Shown here: piece after piece, positions 35,311 through 43,728 of the stretch
How positions within the stretch are numbered: the first letter of the stretch is position 1
Layout of the letters: every line of letters begins with the position of its first letter
NCBI GenBank assembly: GCA_964645755.1
Contig: CAZYBT010000002.1
Coordinates: 1 to 64,000, forward strand
DNA length: 64,000 nucleotides
Reading direction: 5' to 3'
Source: VMCP01 sp964645755
GTDB taxonomy: Bacteria; Bacteroidota; Bacteroidia; NS11-12g; UBA955
Translations under genes and position numbers: made by a program
The notes under the pieces: model-generated
The model's input: only the letters and a program-made list of their open reading frames with translations
The model's database searches: none
What the model was told of the DNA's origin: nothing

Positions 35311-35859
35311 TTAGTTGCCAACCACAACTTTGGCAAAACGAATCACTTTTTCATTTAACAAATAACCTTTTTCAACTTCATCAATAACCTTACCAACCAT
35401 TTCTGGTGTTGGAGCGGCAAACTGAGTTATGGCTTCATGTAATTCTGGATCAAAATCACAGCCGGTAGCATTCATAGGTGTCAAACCTTTTTTCTCCAAA
35501 ATTGAATATAATTTTTTATAAATAAGGCTCATTCCTTCAACTGCTTCTTTTGGCATTGAATCTGATGTTTCCATAGATTTCAAGGCCCTTTCCATATCAT
35601 CAATGACTGGTAAAACATTTAAAATTATGTCTTTGCTCGCGGTCTGCATCCACTCTAAACGCTCTTTTGAAGTTCTGCGGCGAAAATTATCGAATTCACT
35701 ATACAAACGGATATATTTTTCCTTTTCAGCTTGCAACACATCCCCTGTCTCCTCCGTCTGTCCTTCAAGCGTTTGACCGTCATTTAATTCAGAAGATTCA
35801 ACATTTTCTGTTGTCTGATTATCTAAATTCTCTTCAGTTGGCTCGTTTTTCTTTGTCAT
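35311..35859 (-). CDS. grpE: Nucleotide exchange factor GrpE
   Basis: 182 aa partner of DnaK that releases ADP. The first ~45 residues are acidic and disordered. A long coiled coil (KEKYIRLYSEFDNFRRRTSKER) is followed by the C-terminal beta-wing domain (GCDFDPELHEAI, then VIDEVEKGYLLNEKVIRFAKVVV). The ATG at 35859 is preferred over a TTG two codons upstream. It forms a two-gene operon with dnaJ; dnaK is not in the window. The gene is divergent from riboflavin synthase, with 95 bases between starts. Confidence 0.95.
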   Translation of the reverse strand: MTKKNEPTEENLDNQTTENVESSELNDGQTLEGQTEETGDVLQAEKEKYIRLYSEFDNFRRRTSKERLEWMQTASKDIILNVLPVIDDMERALKSMETSDSMPKEAVEGMSLIYKKLYSILEKKGLTPMNATGCDFDPELHEAITQFAAPTPEMVGKVIDEVEKGYLLNEKVIRFAKVVVGN

Positions 35860-35954
35860 AATCAAATCTGTGAATACAAAGATTTTGCCACAAATGAAAA
35901 AATGCCATTATGTCAGATAAACAAAATGTCAATAAAAATTGTTTATTTTGTATC

Positions 35955-36542
35955 ATGTTCACAGGAATCATTGAATCTTCTTCAACAGTCGTAGATATCA
36001 TCCACGAGGGAACTAACATCGTATTCTATTTAGAATCAGATATTTGCAACGAATTTAAGGTAGATCAAAGTATATCGCACAATGGTATTTGCCTCACTGT
36101 AACTGAAATTAATGAAAACAAATATTCTGTAACTGCGATTAAAGAAACTTTGAGTCGCACAAATCTTGCTCATCTAAAAAAAGGTGACAAAGTGAACATA
36201 GAACGCTGCCTAAAAGCAGGTGATAGATTTGATGGACATTATGTTCAAGGTCATGTTGATTGTGTGGGATTGGTTGATGAAATCCACGATTTAGATGGGT
36301 CACACATGATTTTCATCTCACACCCACAAGAATCAGGCATCACCGTTAGCAAAGGAAGCATTGCAGTGAATGGAATCAGCTTGACTGTGGTGGATAGCTT
36401 TCCAGATGCATTCAGCATTGGAATCATTCCATATACATGGGAGCATACCAATTTGAATTTACTTAAAGTGGGCGACCATGTAAACATAGAATTCGATGTT
36501 CTCGGAAAATACCTGCAAAAAATCAAATTGTCTTCCATCTAA
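35955..36542 (+). CDS. ribE: Riboflavin synthase, alpha subunit
   Basis: Converts two 6,7-dimethyl-8-ribityllumazines into riboflavin. The 195 aa protein has the characteristic start MFTGIIES and two internally repeated lumazine-binding barrels. The first repeat has SISHNGICLTV, GDKVNIERCL and GHYVQGHVD; the second has GSIAVNGISLTV and GDHVNIEFDVLGKYLQ. The ATG at 35955 is chosen because family members begin exactly MFTGII; an in-frame ATG at 35910 would add 15 unrelated residues. Single gene. Confidence 0.96.
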   Translation: MFTGIIESSSTVVDIIHEGTNIVFYLESDICNEFKVDQSISHNGICLTVTEINENKYSVTAIKETLSRTNLAHLKKGDKVNIERCLKAGDRFDGHYVQGHVDCVGLVDEIHDLDGSHMIFISHPQESGITVSKGSIAVNGISLTVVDSFPDAFSIGIIPYTWEHTNLNLLKVGDHVNIEFDVLGKYLQKIKLSSI

Positions 36543-36663
36543 AGTGTATCGGCTTACTGTCGAATCGGATTGATTTTTTATGTTTTGTTGATTTTTTTCT
36601 TTAAAACTATTCTAAATAATGTTCATTGCACGTATCAAAGATTCACTTTTTCATTCAAATGGT

Positions 36664-36671
36664 TAAATTTG
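36664..36671 (+). promoter_or_regulatory. sdhCAB -7 box
   Basis: TAAATTTG fits TAnnTTTG and ends 33 bases before the sdhC start at 36705. The 162-base intergenic region before sdhC shows no other clear element. Confidence 0.5.
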
Positions 36672-36704
36672 TAACCAATCAATTTATAAAGATAAAAAAT
36701 ATTT

Positions 36705-37379
36705 ATGGGAATTTTGTCGTTCTTGTTTTCTTCAAGCATTGGTAGAAAACTAGTTATGGCAGTGACTGGAGTTTCACTCATCGCCTTTTTGGTGGTACAC
36801 TGCGCAATTAATGCTACTGTTTATTTCAATGATTCTGGCGAAACATTCAACCTCGCTGCTGAATTCATGGCTCACAATTGGTTGATTCGCGCTTCAGAGG
36901 TAGGACTTATCTTGGGTTTACTTATTCACATTTTACAAGGTTTGTACTTAACATTCGACAACAACGCCAAAAGAAAATCAAAATATGGCGTGAATGCGGC
37001 AAAAGCAAACAGCACTTGGTATTCAAGAAGTATGGGACTTTTGGGAACCATCCTTTTGTTGTTTTTAGTGATGCACTTAAAAGATTTCTGGATTGTAAGC
37101 CGTTTCGATGCTCAAGGAGGTCTTACTGAAGATAAAACATTATATCATTTCATGGTTGAAGTTTTCCAAAACCCTGTTGCAGTTGGTTTGTATGTTTTTG
37201 GATGCATCAGCTTGGCATACCATTTATTGCATGGTTTTCAAAGTGCGTTTCAAACGTTAGGAATCAATCACCCAACGTATTCGCCAATCATCAAATCAAT
37301 AGGTACTTGGTTTTCGATCATCATACCGTTGATTTTTGCCTCTATACCTGTTGTTTTCCATTTAGGCTTAATTAAATAA
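36705..37379 (+). CDS. sdhC: Succinate dehydrogenase/fumarate reductase cytochrome b subunit
   Basis: 224 aa membrane anchor of complex II, of the five-helix type that binds two haems and menaquinone. Helices are visible at about 15-35, 62-82, 108-128, 150-175 and 195-218. Histidines at suitable places include HCAINATV, LLIHILQGLYL, LLVMHLKDFW and YHLLHGFQSAFQTLG. It opens the sdhCAB operon (8-base gaps). This three-subunit b558-type complex lacks a separate SdhD. Confidence 0.93.
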   Translation: MGILSFLFSSSIGRKLVMAVTGVSLIAFLVVHCAINATVYFNDSGETFNLAAEFMAHNWLIRASEVGLILGLLIHILQGLYLTFDNNAKRKSKYGVNAAKANSTWYSRSMGLLGTILLLFLVMHLKDFWIVSRFDAQGGLTEDKTLYHFMVEVFQNPVAVGLYVFGCISLAYHLLHGFQSAFQTLGINHPTYSPIIKSIGTWFSIIIPLIFASIPVVFHLGLIK

Positions 37380-37387
37380 TTGAAAGT

Positions 37388-39367
37388 ATGAAATTAGATG
37401 CAAAAATACCTGAAGGATTATTAGCTGAAAAATGGACAAAGTACAAGAGTACTGTTCCATTGGTAAATCCTGCAAATAAAAGACAATTAGAGATAATTGT
37501 TGTTGGTACCGGATTGGCTGGTGCAAGTGCTGCAGCTACATTGGCAGAAATGGGTTACAAAGTTTCTGCTTTTTGTTTCCAAGATTCTCCACGTCGCGCG
37601 CATTCAATTGCGGCTCAAGGAGGTATCAATGCCGCGAAAAACTATCAGAACGATGGTGACTCAGTTTTTCGATTATTCTACGACACTATCAAGGGTGGAG
37701 ATTACAGAGCACGCGAAGGCAATGTGCATCGATTGGCCGAAGTATCTACCGCAATCATTGACCAATGTGTTGCACAAGGTGTTCCTTTTGCTCGTGAATA
37801 TGGTGGAACTTTATCGAACCGATCTTTCGGTGGAACTCAGGTTCAACGTACATTTTACGCAGCTGGACAAACAGGTCAACAACTCCTTTTAGGTGCATAT
37901 TCAGCACTTGAGAGACAAGTAGGACTGGGAAATGTAAAAATGTACTCCCGTCACGAAATGATTGAAGTTGTTACCATTGATGGCAAAGCCCGTGGTATTA
38001 TCGCTCGAGACCTCGTTTCAGGCAAACTTCAAAGATTTTTTGGACACGCTGTGTTATTGTGTACTGGGGGATATGGAAACGTATTCTATCTAAGTACCAA
38101 CGCAATGGGAAGTAACGTTACCGCTGCTTGGAAAGCGCACAAAGCAGGTGCATATTTTGGAAACCCTTGCTTTACTCAAATTCACCCTACTTGTATCCCA
38201 GTTTCCGGTCATTATCAGTCAAAATTGACTCTTATGAGTGAATCTTTGAGAAATGATGGACGTATTTGGGTCCCTAAAAAACAAAACGACGACAGACATC
38301 CTAACGATATACCGGAGGACGAACGCGATTACTATTTGGAAAGAAGATACCCTGCTTTTGGAAACCTCGTTCCTCGTGATATTGCTTCGCGTGCTGCAAA
38401 AGAACGTTGCGATGCGGGTTACGGAGTAGGCCCTAGCAAAATGGCTGTTTACTTGGATTTCAAGTACAACATGATGCAAAAATACGGTCGTACAGAAGCA
38501 AGTAAACTCAATATTGAAAATCCTGACGACGCTACCCTATTGAAACTCGGTAAAGAAGTAATCAAGGAAAAATATGGCAACTTGTTTGATATGTACAAAC
38601 AAATTACAGACGAAGATCCATATGAAGTTCCGATGAGAATTTATCCTGCGGTTCATTACACTATGGGGGGACTTTGGGTTGATTACAACTTAATGACCAC
38701 AGTACCAGGTTTATATGCGTTGGGTGAAGCCAATTTCTCTGATCATGGTGCAAACAGATTGGGTGCTTCTGCTTTGATGCAAGGACTTGCCGATGGATAT
38801 TTCGTAATACCAATGACCATTGGGGCATATTTGAGTGGCGAAATTCATACAAAACCAATTCCAACTTCACACGAAGCTTTTGAAGCCGCCGAAAATCGTG
38901 CAAACGAAAAAATTCAAAATTTCTTGAACATCAACGGAACGCGTTCAGTTGAAAGTTATCATAGAGAACTTGGATTAATCATGTGGAACAAATGTGGTAT
39001 GGCTAGAAATGAAAAGGGTTTAAAAGAAGCCATTGAAGAAATCAGAGCACTTCGCGAAGATTTCTATAAAAATGTACGTGTTCCTGGAACAGATAAAGAA
39101 TTCAATCCTGAATTAGATAAAGCTGGAAGAGTAGCAGATTTCCTTGAATTAGGAGAATTGATGTGTATTGATGCTTTAACCAGAAATGAAAGTTGTGGTG
39201 GTCACTTTAGAGAAGAATTCCAAACAGAAGAAGGTGAAGCAATGAGAGATGATGAAAACTTCAAATCTGTATTTGCATGGGAGCACAAAGAAAACTGCAA
39301 TTGGGATCTTCATAAAGAAGAACTTGTTTACGAAAATATTAAAATTCAACAACGTAGCTATAAATAA
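37388..39367 (+). CDS. sdhA: Succinate dehydrogenase/fumarate reductase flavoprotein subunit
   Basis: 659 aa FAD subunit of complex II. FAD-binding begins VVGTGLAGASAAATLAEMGY (about 38-57), and RAHSIAAQGGINAAKNY includes the flavin-linking histidine. The active-site region contains QIHPTCIPVSG, and the capping-domain arginines follow. It also has PAVHYTMGGLWVD and ALGEANFSDHGANRLGASAL. The length and the insert pattern match the Bacteroidota/epsilon-type 650 aa form. It is translated from an ATG 9 bases after the sdhC stop. Confidence 0.96.
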   Translation: MKLDAKIPEGLLAEKWTKYKSTVPLVNPANKRQLEIIVVGTGLAGASAAATLAEMGYKVSAFCFQDSPRRAHSIAAQGGINAAKNYQNDGDSVFRLFYDTIKGGDYRAREGNVHRLAEVSTAIIDQCVAQGVPFAREYGGTLSNRSFGGTQVQRTFYAAGQTGQQLLLGAYSALERQVGLGNVKMYSRHEMIEVVTIDGKARGIIARDLVSGKLQRFFGHAVLLCTGGYGNVFYLSTNAMGSNVTAAWKAHKAGAYFGNPCFTQIHPTCIPVSGHYQSKLTLMSESLRNDGRIWVPKKQNDDRHPNDIPEDERDYYLERRYPAFGNLVPRDIASRAAKERCDAGYGVGPSKMAVYLDFKYNMMQKYGRTEASKLNIENPDDATLLKLGKEVIKEKYGNLFDMYKQITDEDPYEVPMRIYPAVHYTMGGLWVDYNLMTTVPGLYALGEANFSDHGANRLGASALMQGLADGYFVIPMTIGAYLSGEIHTKPIPTSHEAFEAAENRANEKIQNFLNINGTRSVESYHRELGLIMWNKCGMARNEKGLKEAIEEIRALREDFYKNVRVPGTDKEFNPELDKAGRVADFLELGELMCIDALTRNESCGGHFREEFQTEEGEAMRDDENFKSVFAWEHKENCNWDLHKEELVYENIKIQQRSYK

Positions 39368-39375
39368 TTAAAAAC

Positions 39376-40131
39376 ATGAAACATTCTATGAAAGTAAACC
39401 TTCAAGTTTGGCGTCAAAAAAATACGCAAGCTCAAGGTAATTTTGAAACTTATAGCGTTGAAACGAATCCTGATATGAGTTTCTTGGAAATGTTCGACGT
39501 TTTAAACGAACAATTGATTCAAGAAGGCAAAGAACCAGTGGCTTTTGATCACGATTGTAGAGAAGGTATTTGCGGAATGTGCTCCATGGTAATCAATGGA
39601 AGACCTCACGGCCCAAAACAACAAATTACAACTTGCCAATTGCATATGAGAAGTTTCAGCGATGGTGATACAATTGTTGTTGAACCTTGGAGAGCGAATG
39701 CATTTCCAGTGATTAAAGATTTGAGTGTAAATCGCTCTTCTTTCGATAGAATCATTGCAGCTGGTGGTTTCGTTTCTGTAAACACTGGAAATGCAGTTGA
39801 TGCTAACAGCATTCTTATTCCAAAAAATGTAGCCGACGAAGCATTCGAAGCCGCTACCTGTATTGGTTGTGGAGCTTGTGTTAGTGCTTGCAAAAACGCA
39901 TCGGCTATGCTTTTCGTGGGGGCTAAAGTTACCCAATTAAGCATGTTGCCTCAAGGTCAAGCTGAACGTCAAGAACGCGTTGTTGCTATGGTAAACCAAA
40001 TGGATGCCGAAGGATTCGGTGCTTGTACAAATACAGGTGCTTGCTCGGCTGAATGCCCTAAAGGAATTCCACTTTCAGTTATCGCCAATTTAAATAGAGA
40101 ATATACAAAAGCTAAATTTAACGGCAAATAA
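39376..40131 (+). CDS. sdhB: Succinate dehydrogenase/fumarate reductase iron-sulfur subunit
   Basis: 251 aa electron-transfer subunit. An N-terminal ferredoxin domain holds the [2Fe-2S] ligands in CREGICGMCSMVINGRPHGP and a later Cys (TTCQLHM). The C-terminal domain carries the [4Fe-4S] motif CIGCGACVSACKNASAM and the [3Fe-4S]-type CTNTGACSAECPKGI. An internal ATG four codons in is an equally possible start. It completes sdhCAB and is followed by a 24-bp perfect palindrome terminator. Confidence 0.96.
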   Translation: MKHSMKVNLQVWRQKNTQAQGNFETYSVETNPDMSFLEMFDVLNEQLIQEGKEPVAFDHDCREGICGMCSMVINGRPHGPKQQITTCQLHMRSFSDGDTIVVEPWRANAFPVIKDLSVNRSSFDRIIAAGGFVSVNTGNAVDANSILIPKNVADEAFEAATCIGCGACVSACKNASAMLFVGAKVTQLSMLPQGQAERQERVVAMVNQMDAEGFGACTNTGACSAECPKGIPLSVIANLNREYTKAKFNGK

Positions 40132-40150
40132 TTGATCCAAAATTTTATCT

Positions 40151-40178
40151 AAAAGCCCGGAATTTCCGGGCTTTTTTT
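40151..40178 (+). terminator. Terminator of sdhCAB
   Basis: AAAAGCCCGGAA and its exact complement form a 24-bp palindrome, followed by additional T residues. It starts 20 bases after the sdhB stop. Confidence 0.9.
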
Positions 40179-40266
40179 GTTCTTAAACGAAAATAATGTA
40201 TGATATTATAAAGTGTATTTGCAATGACTACAATTGGTGTAAATTAAAAATACACCCCCCCATAAT

Positions 40267-40347
40267 CCTTCTAATCTATCTAACCCTTCTAATCCCACTA
40301 ATCCTTCTAGTCCTTCTAATCCTTCAATCCCCTCTAACCCATTCAAT
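40267..40347. repeat. Degenerate 9-base tandem repeat (CCTTCTAAT), about nine units
   Basis: Nine consecutive 9-base units related to CCTTCTAAT fill 40267-40347. Exact copies are at 40267, 40285 and 40312, and the rest differ at one to four positions. The array touches the stop codon of the minus-strand gene ending at 40347. The 9-base period is a multiple of three. It is not a CRISPR array because there are no spacers. Confidence 0.85.
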
Positions 40348-41183
40348 CAATGTAAAGGCCAAATGATCCCTATATCAACGGATGCCTGAGGGCACCAAGC
40401 CGTTTGAACTCCACTTGCTGTTGGAAGAATGGGAAAATTTACCTTTGGTTGAATTAACAAGTGCATCGTTTCAGATAATGTATAATCAAATCTAGTTCCA
40501 GCAGTTATAAAAACATTTACCGATGGTGGAGTCACCTTGACAATATTATAATTACCTTGGTTGTTTGAATACTTCCCGTTGGTTTGATAATCAACAACAT
40601 AATCGAACTTTTCAATATTATTTCCTTCCATCAATGTAAATCCTTGTGTTCGAATTATCATTTTGTGCGACAAAAGCAATGATGGAGCTATTCCTAACGT
40701 ATACCACCACTTTGTGTTTTTAATCATCAACCCTGCACCATCAATTCTACCCAAATAATTCAGATTTAATGATAGATAATTATAAGAAAAATCATAATTT
40801 AAAATTTGGGTAGGACCTTCTGATAAATTTGCGTAAACCGACAATTCAGGATGAGGTAAATAATTAAACATGCTCCCTTCTTTTTTACGGGTAAATCCGG
40901 TGGACAAATAACTCAAACCTACAGAAAAGAATTTCCTATCTGTTTTTCTGAAATTTAAAGCTATTCCAAAATTGACAAAACTACTCGACACATCAGATTT
41001 CTTAAATGAATCCATTAATTGAACGCCATTATATCCATCTTTTTCATCCGGGGAAACCGAACCAATTAAACTTGTTGAAATTGAAGGAGAAACAAAAACA
41101 TCGAGAGTCTTATCCCATTTAAAATCTTGTCCCAAAACAACAGCTGGACAAATAAGCAAGAAGTATAATATACGAAATTTCAT
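40347..41183 (-). CDS. Predicted outer-membrane beta-barrel protein, unrecognised
   Basis: 278 aa protein with signal peptide MKFRILYFLLICPAVVLGQ. The rest shows alternating hydrophobic strands and aromatic residues typical of a small outer-membrane barrel (for example SVGLSYLSTGFTR and FDYTLSETMHLLIQP). The final residues are IIWPLH. The ATG at 41183 lies one base after the MATE stop codon; a TTG at 41195 would overlap that gene. It appears to be co-transcribed with the MATE gene. Its 3' end runs into a minisatellite. No known family. Confidence 0.65.
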   Translation of the reverse strand: MKFRILYFLLICPAVVLGQDFKWDKTLDVFVSPSISTSLIGSVSPDEKDGYNGVQLMDSFKKSDVSSSFVNFGIALNFRKTDRKFFSVGLSYLSTGFTRKKEGSMFNYLPHPELSVYANLSEGPTQILNYDFSYNYLSLNLNYLGRIDGAGLMIKNTKWWYTLGIAPSLLLSHKMIIRTQGFTLMEGNNIEKFDYVVDYQTNGKYSNNQGNYNIVKVTPPSVNVFITAGTRFDYTLSETMHLLIQPKVNFPILPTASGVQTAWCPQASVDIGIIWPLH

Positions 41184-41184
41184 G

Positions 41185-42594
41185 TTAAAAATCAAGTTTC
41201 TTTAATCGACTATAAAAACGATAAACACCAAAGATAGACGCAGCAAATAAACCCACAGTGAATCCTATCCATACACCATAAACTTGCCCACCTTCCCAAA
41301 TCGTGTTGGGAATATGCACTCTTTGAAACGCGCCATTAATCCATTTAAATCTGTAGTCACCAAAATAAAACGACAGAGGGAGGGATATAATCCAATATGA
41401 AAAGACTGAAATGATACTTGCCCAAACCACATCTTTAATACCTCTAAGCAATCCCATTGCTCCAGCTTGTATTCCATCAGACAATTGAAAAGCAGCCGCC
41501 AAAAACAGCAGTGGCAAAATATATGGCAAAACAGCAGAATCAACCTTATAAAGCGCCGCGATTTGTTCATTGAAAAGCATAAACAATATTGCGTTAAACA
41601 ATTCAAATACAGCAAGAAGGAAAAAAGTTGCATGAGCAACCTTTTTAATTTTTAGGACATTTTTTTCTCCATAACTATTTCCGACTAAAATAGAGCCTGC
41701 CATTGCAATTCCGCTTGCGACCATATAAGTTACCGACGCAATATTCAAAGCTACTGCATGTGCCGACAATTGAACTGATCCATACCAACCAACCATTACA
41801 CCCGATAAAGCAAAGCACGCCCATTCAGCAAAGGTTTGAAGCGCCAATGGGCTACCCATTTTCCAAATAGGCTTCATCTCCGGCAATACAGACTTCCACG
41901 ATGGTAATTTTTCTGGGAGATATTGCTTCATTAATTTTGAATATCGCACATACCAAAGTCCCGCCAATGCCATTATTACTCTGGAAATTAACGTTGCATA
42001 TGCTGCACCATTTACTCCCCAAGGTTCAAAACCCAAGTTTCCATAAATTAGAACCCAATTCAAGAAAATATTCAATAAGAGTCCCATCAAAGTTAAAATC
42101 ATGAATACTTTGGTATGTCCCAATCCATCCAAAAATTGTCTTGAACTCATGTTGATCAACAAAGGCAATATAGACCAACTTATAATATTTAAAAACCCGG
42201 GGGCTAAATCATTAATCGCGCCCTTTTGTCCCAACAAATCAAAATTCCAAATCAACAATTGCAGAGCCAAAAACTGAAGCACAAATAGAATCAAACTTAC
42301 AATCAAACTTGCTCTATAAATTGCAAATCCGTCTTTAGCCTTTTTCTCTCCCACTTTAATGCTTACCAAAGTACTTACAGCGAACAGCACACCAAAAGTA
42401 AGTCCGCTCAACATAAAGAATAAATTATTTGCCTGATTTACACTGGCAAGTGCATCTGCACCCAATTTACCAACCATAATAGTATCAGCAACTCCCATTA
42501 AAACCACCCCAAGTTGGCCCAAAATCATTGGATAAGCCAAGAGGGCAATTTCTTTTATCTCAAACCTATATCCCTTAAACAAATAAAAACGCAT
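41185..42594 (-). CDS. MATE-family efflux transporter
   Basis: 469 aa inner-membrane exporter with about 12 helices in two related halves. The first half includes MILGQLGVVLMGVADTIMVGKLGADALASV, quoted here in part as GVADTIMVGKLGADALAS, which is diagnostic for MATE (NorM-like) proteins. The second half has VGWYGSVQLSAHAVALNIAS. These pumps expel cationic drugs or metabolites using Na+ or H+. The specific substrate is unknown. It is divergent from the RluA-type gene; the 62-base gap contains -7 boxes for both directions. Confidence 0.92.
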   Translation of the reverse strand: MRFYLFKGYRFEIKEIALLAYPMILGQLGVVLMGVADTIMVGKLGADALASVNQANNLFFMLSGLTFGVLFAVSTLVSIKVGEKKAKDGFAIYRASLIVSLILFVLQFLALQLLIWNFDLLGQKGAINDLAPGFLNIISWSILPLLINMSSRQFLDGLGHTKVFMILTLMGLLLNIFLNWVLIYGNLGFEPWGVNGAAYATLISRVIMALAGLWYVRYSKLMKQYLPEKLPSWKSVLPEMKPIWKMGSPLALQTFAEWACFALSGVMVGWYGSVQLSAHAVALNIASVTYMVASGIAMAGSILVGNSYGEKNVLKIKKVAHATFFLLAVFELFNAILFMLFNEQIAALYKVDSAVLPYILPLLFLAAAFQLSDGIQAGAMGLLRGIKDVVWASIISVFSYWIISLPLSFYFGDYRFKWINGAFQRVHIPNTIWEGGQVYGVWIGFTVGLFAASIFGVYRFYSRLKKLDF

Positions 42595-42601
42595 TCAAAA
42601 A

Positions 42602-42609
42602 CAAAAGTA
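42602..42609 (-). promoter_or_regulatory. -7 box of the MATE gene (minus strand)
   Basis: On the minus strand this reads TACTTTTG, fitting TAnnTTTG, 7 bases before the MATE start at 42594. A TTTG (minus strand, 42633-42636) lies 23 bases upstream, slightly longer than ideal. Confidence 0.45.
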
Positions 42610-42644
42610 CTTCTAAAAGTTGAAGATATAGACAAACTATTTGG

Positions 42645-42652
42645 TAAATTTG
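42645..42652 (+). promoter_or_regulatory. -7 box of the RluA-family gene
   Basis: TAAATTTG ends 4 bases before the ATG at 42657, implying a nearly leaderless transcript. A TTG lies 22 bases upstream (42620-42622). Confidence 0.45.
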
Positions 42653-42656
42653 CAGC

Positions 42657-43379
42657 ATGTTAGAAGTACTTTGGGAAGACAATCACCTATTGATAGTGAA
42701 CAAACCTGCTGGTTTGCCGGTGCAAGGAGATGAAACAGGTGACGAACATTTGTTGGAAATTGCGGAGAAGTATATTCGCGAAAAGTACAATAAACCAGGT
42801 GCCGCTTTTGTTGGTTTAATTCATAGAATCGATCGCCCCGTTAGTGGAACAATGATGCTTGCTAAAACTTCTAAGGCATTAGCGAGGATGAATGAAGTTT
42901 TTAGACTCAAGCAAAACAAGAAAATATATCATTGTATTACCCAGTATGCCTTGCCCGAAACTCAAGGAACTCTGCAGCATTATTTGGGAAAAGATTCCAA
43001 TACACACAGAGCACTTACCTATAACACCCCTCGGTCTGGCACCAAACATGCCGTTCTGCATTACAAACTCCTGAACAATCGCGGTGATAAATTCTTGTAT
43101 GAAATTCACCTTGAAACTGGCCGTTTTCATCAAATAAGAGCTCAATTAGCTAAAATGGGGTCTCCAATTATGGGGGATTTAAAATATGGTGCCAAAGAGC
43201 CACTACCAGATAGGAGTATCGCACTTCATGCATATCAACTGATCACCCCTCACGCAGTGAAAACAAATCCATCCATCAATGTTTCCGCTCCTTATCCCAA
43301 CAAACAGTGGTGGCAACTCTTTGCTGATGTAATCAAAAAAGTTGATCCAAAGAAGAAGGATCCCAAAAAACATCGCTAA
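42657..43379 (+). CDS. RluA-family RNA pseudouridine synthase
   Basis: 240 aa enzyme that isomerises uridine in rRNA or tRNA. The catalytic aspartate lies in GLIHRIDRPVSGTMMLAKTS (HRID near residue 59). Also present are VNKPAGLPVQ near the N-terminus, LETGRFHQIRAQLA and the final LHAYQLITPH motif. There is no S4 domain, as in RluA/TruC-type members; the exact target base cannot be told. The last 47 bases overlap the convergent alkyltransferase-like gene. Confidence 0.92.
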   Translation: MLEVLWEDNHLLIVNKPAGLPVQGDETGDEHLLEIAEKYIREKYNKPGAAFVGLIHRIDRPVSGTMMLAKTSKALARMNEVFRLKQNKKIYHCITQYALPETQGTLQHYLGKDSNTHRALTYNTPRSGTKHAVLHYKLLNNRGDKFLYEIHLETGRFHQIRAQLAKMGSPIMGDLKYGAKEPLPDRSIALHAYQLITPHAVKTNPSINVSAPYPNKQWWQLFADVIKKVDPKKKDPKKHR

Positions 43380-43677
43380 AATTTTGAACTTGGTTGTTCA
43401 AAATTGAAATACCTTCTTGCTCTAAAAGCTGCTGCATCTCATTGTCGCCAGAAAAATGCATTTTCCCTGTTAAGAGGCCATTTCGGTTCACTACTCTATG
43501 TGCGGGGACATACGGAAATACCTGATGACTTAAATTCATAGCCCAACCCACCAATCTACTGCTTCTTTTGGCACCAAGATATGAAGCTATGGCACCATAA
43601 CTAGTTACTCTTCCGTAGGGAATTTGGCGCACTATATCGAAAACGCTTTCATAAAATTGATTGTTTTTATTTGTCAT
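43333..43677 (-). CDS. Alkyltransferase-like protein (ATL, MGMT family without the catalytic cysteine)
   Basis: 114 aa DNA-binding protein homologous to the active-site domain of O6-alkylguanine-DNA alkyltransferase. It has PYGRVTSYGAIASYLG (recognition helix region) and VGWAMNLS. The PCHRV signature is replaced by PAHRV (58-62), so the methyl-accepting Cys is Ala. ATL proteins of this kind bind O6-alkylguanine and flag it for nucleotide excision repair rather than repairing it. Its C-terminal coding end overlaps the RluA-family gene on the opposite strand by 47 bases. Confidence 0.9.
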   Translation of the reverse strand: MTNKNNQFYESVFDIVRQIPYGRVTSYGAIASYLGAKRSSRLVGWAMNLSHQVFPYVPAHRVVNRNGLLTGKMHFSGDNEMQQLLEQEGISILNNQVQNFSDVFWDPSSLDQLF

Positions 43678-43728
43678 GCAACTTTTTGGTACAAATTTTG
43701 TCTAAATTTACAGAGAATTTTGAAAAAG

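Noticed and set aside
39502..39944. Two long antisense frames (112 and 144 aa) within sdhB
   Set aside because: Both overlap a fully conserved iron-sulfur subunit gene and have no independent support.
40267..40347. Possible CRISPR array or origin iterons
   Set aside because: The units are 9 bases, directly adjacent and degenerate, with no spacers; no cas or replication genes are near.
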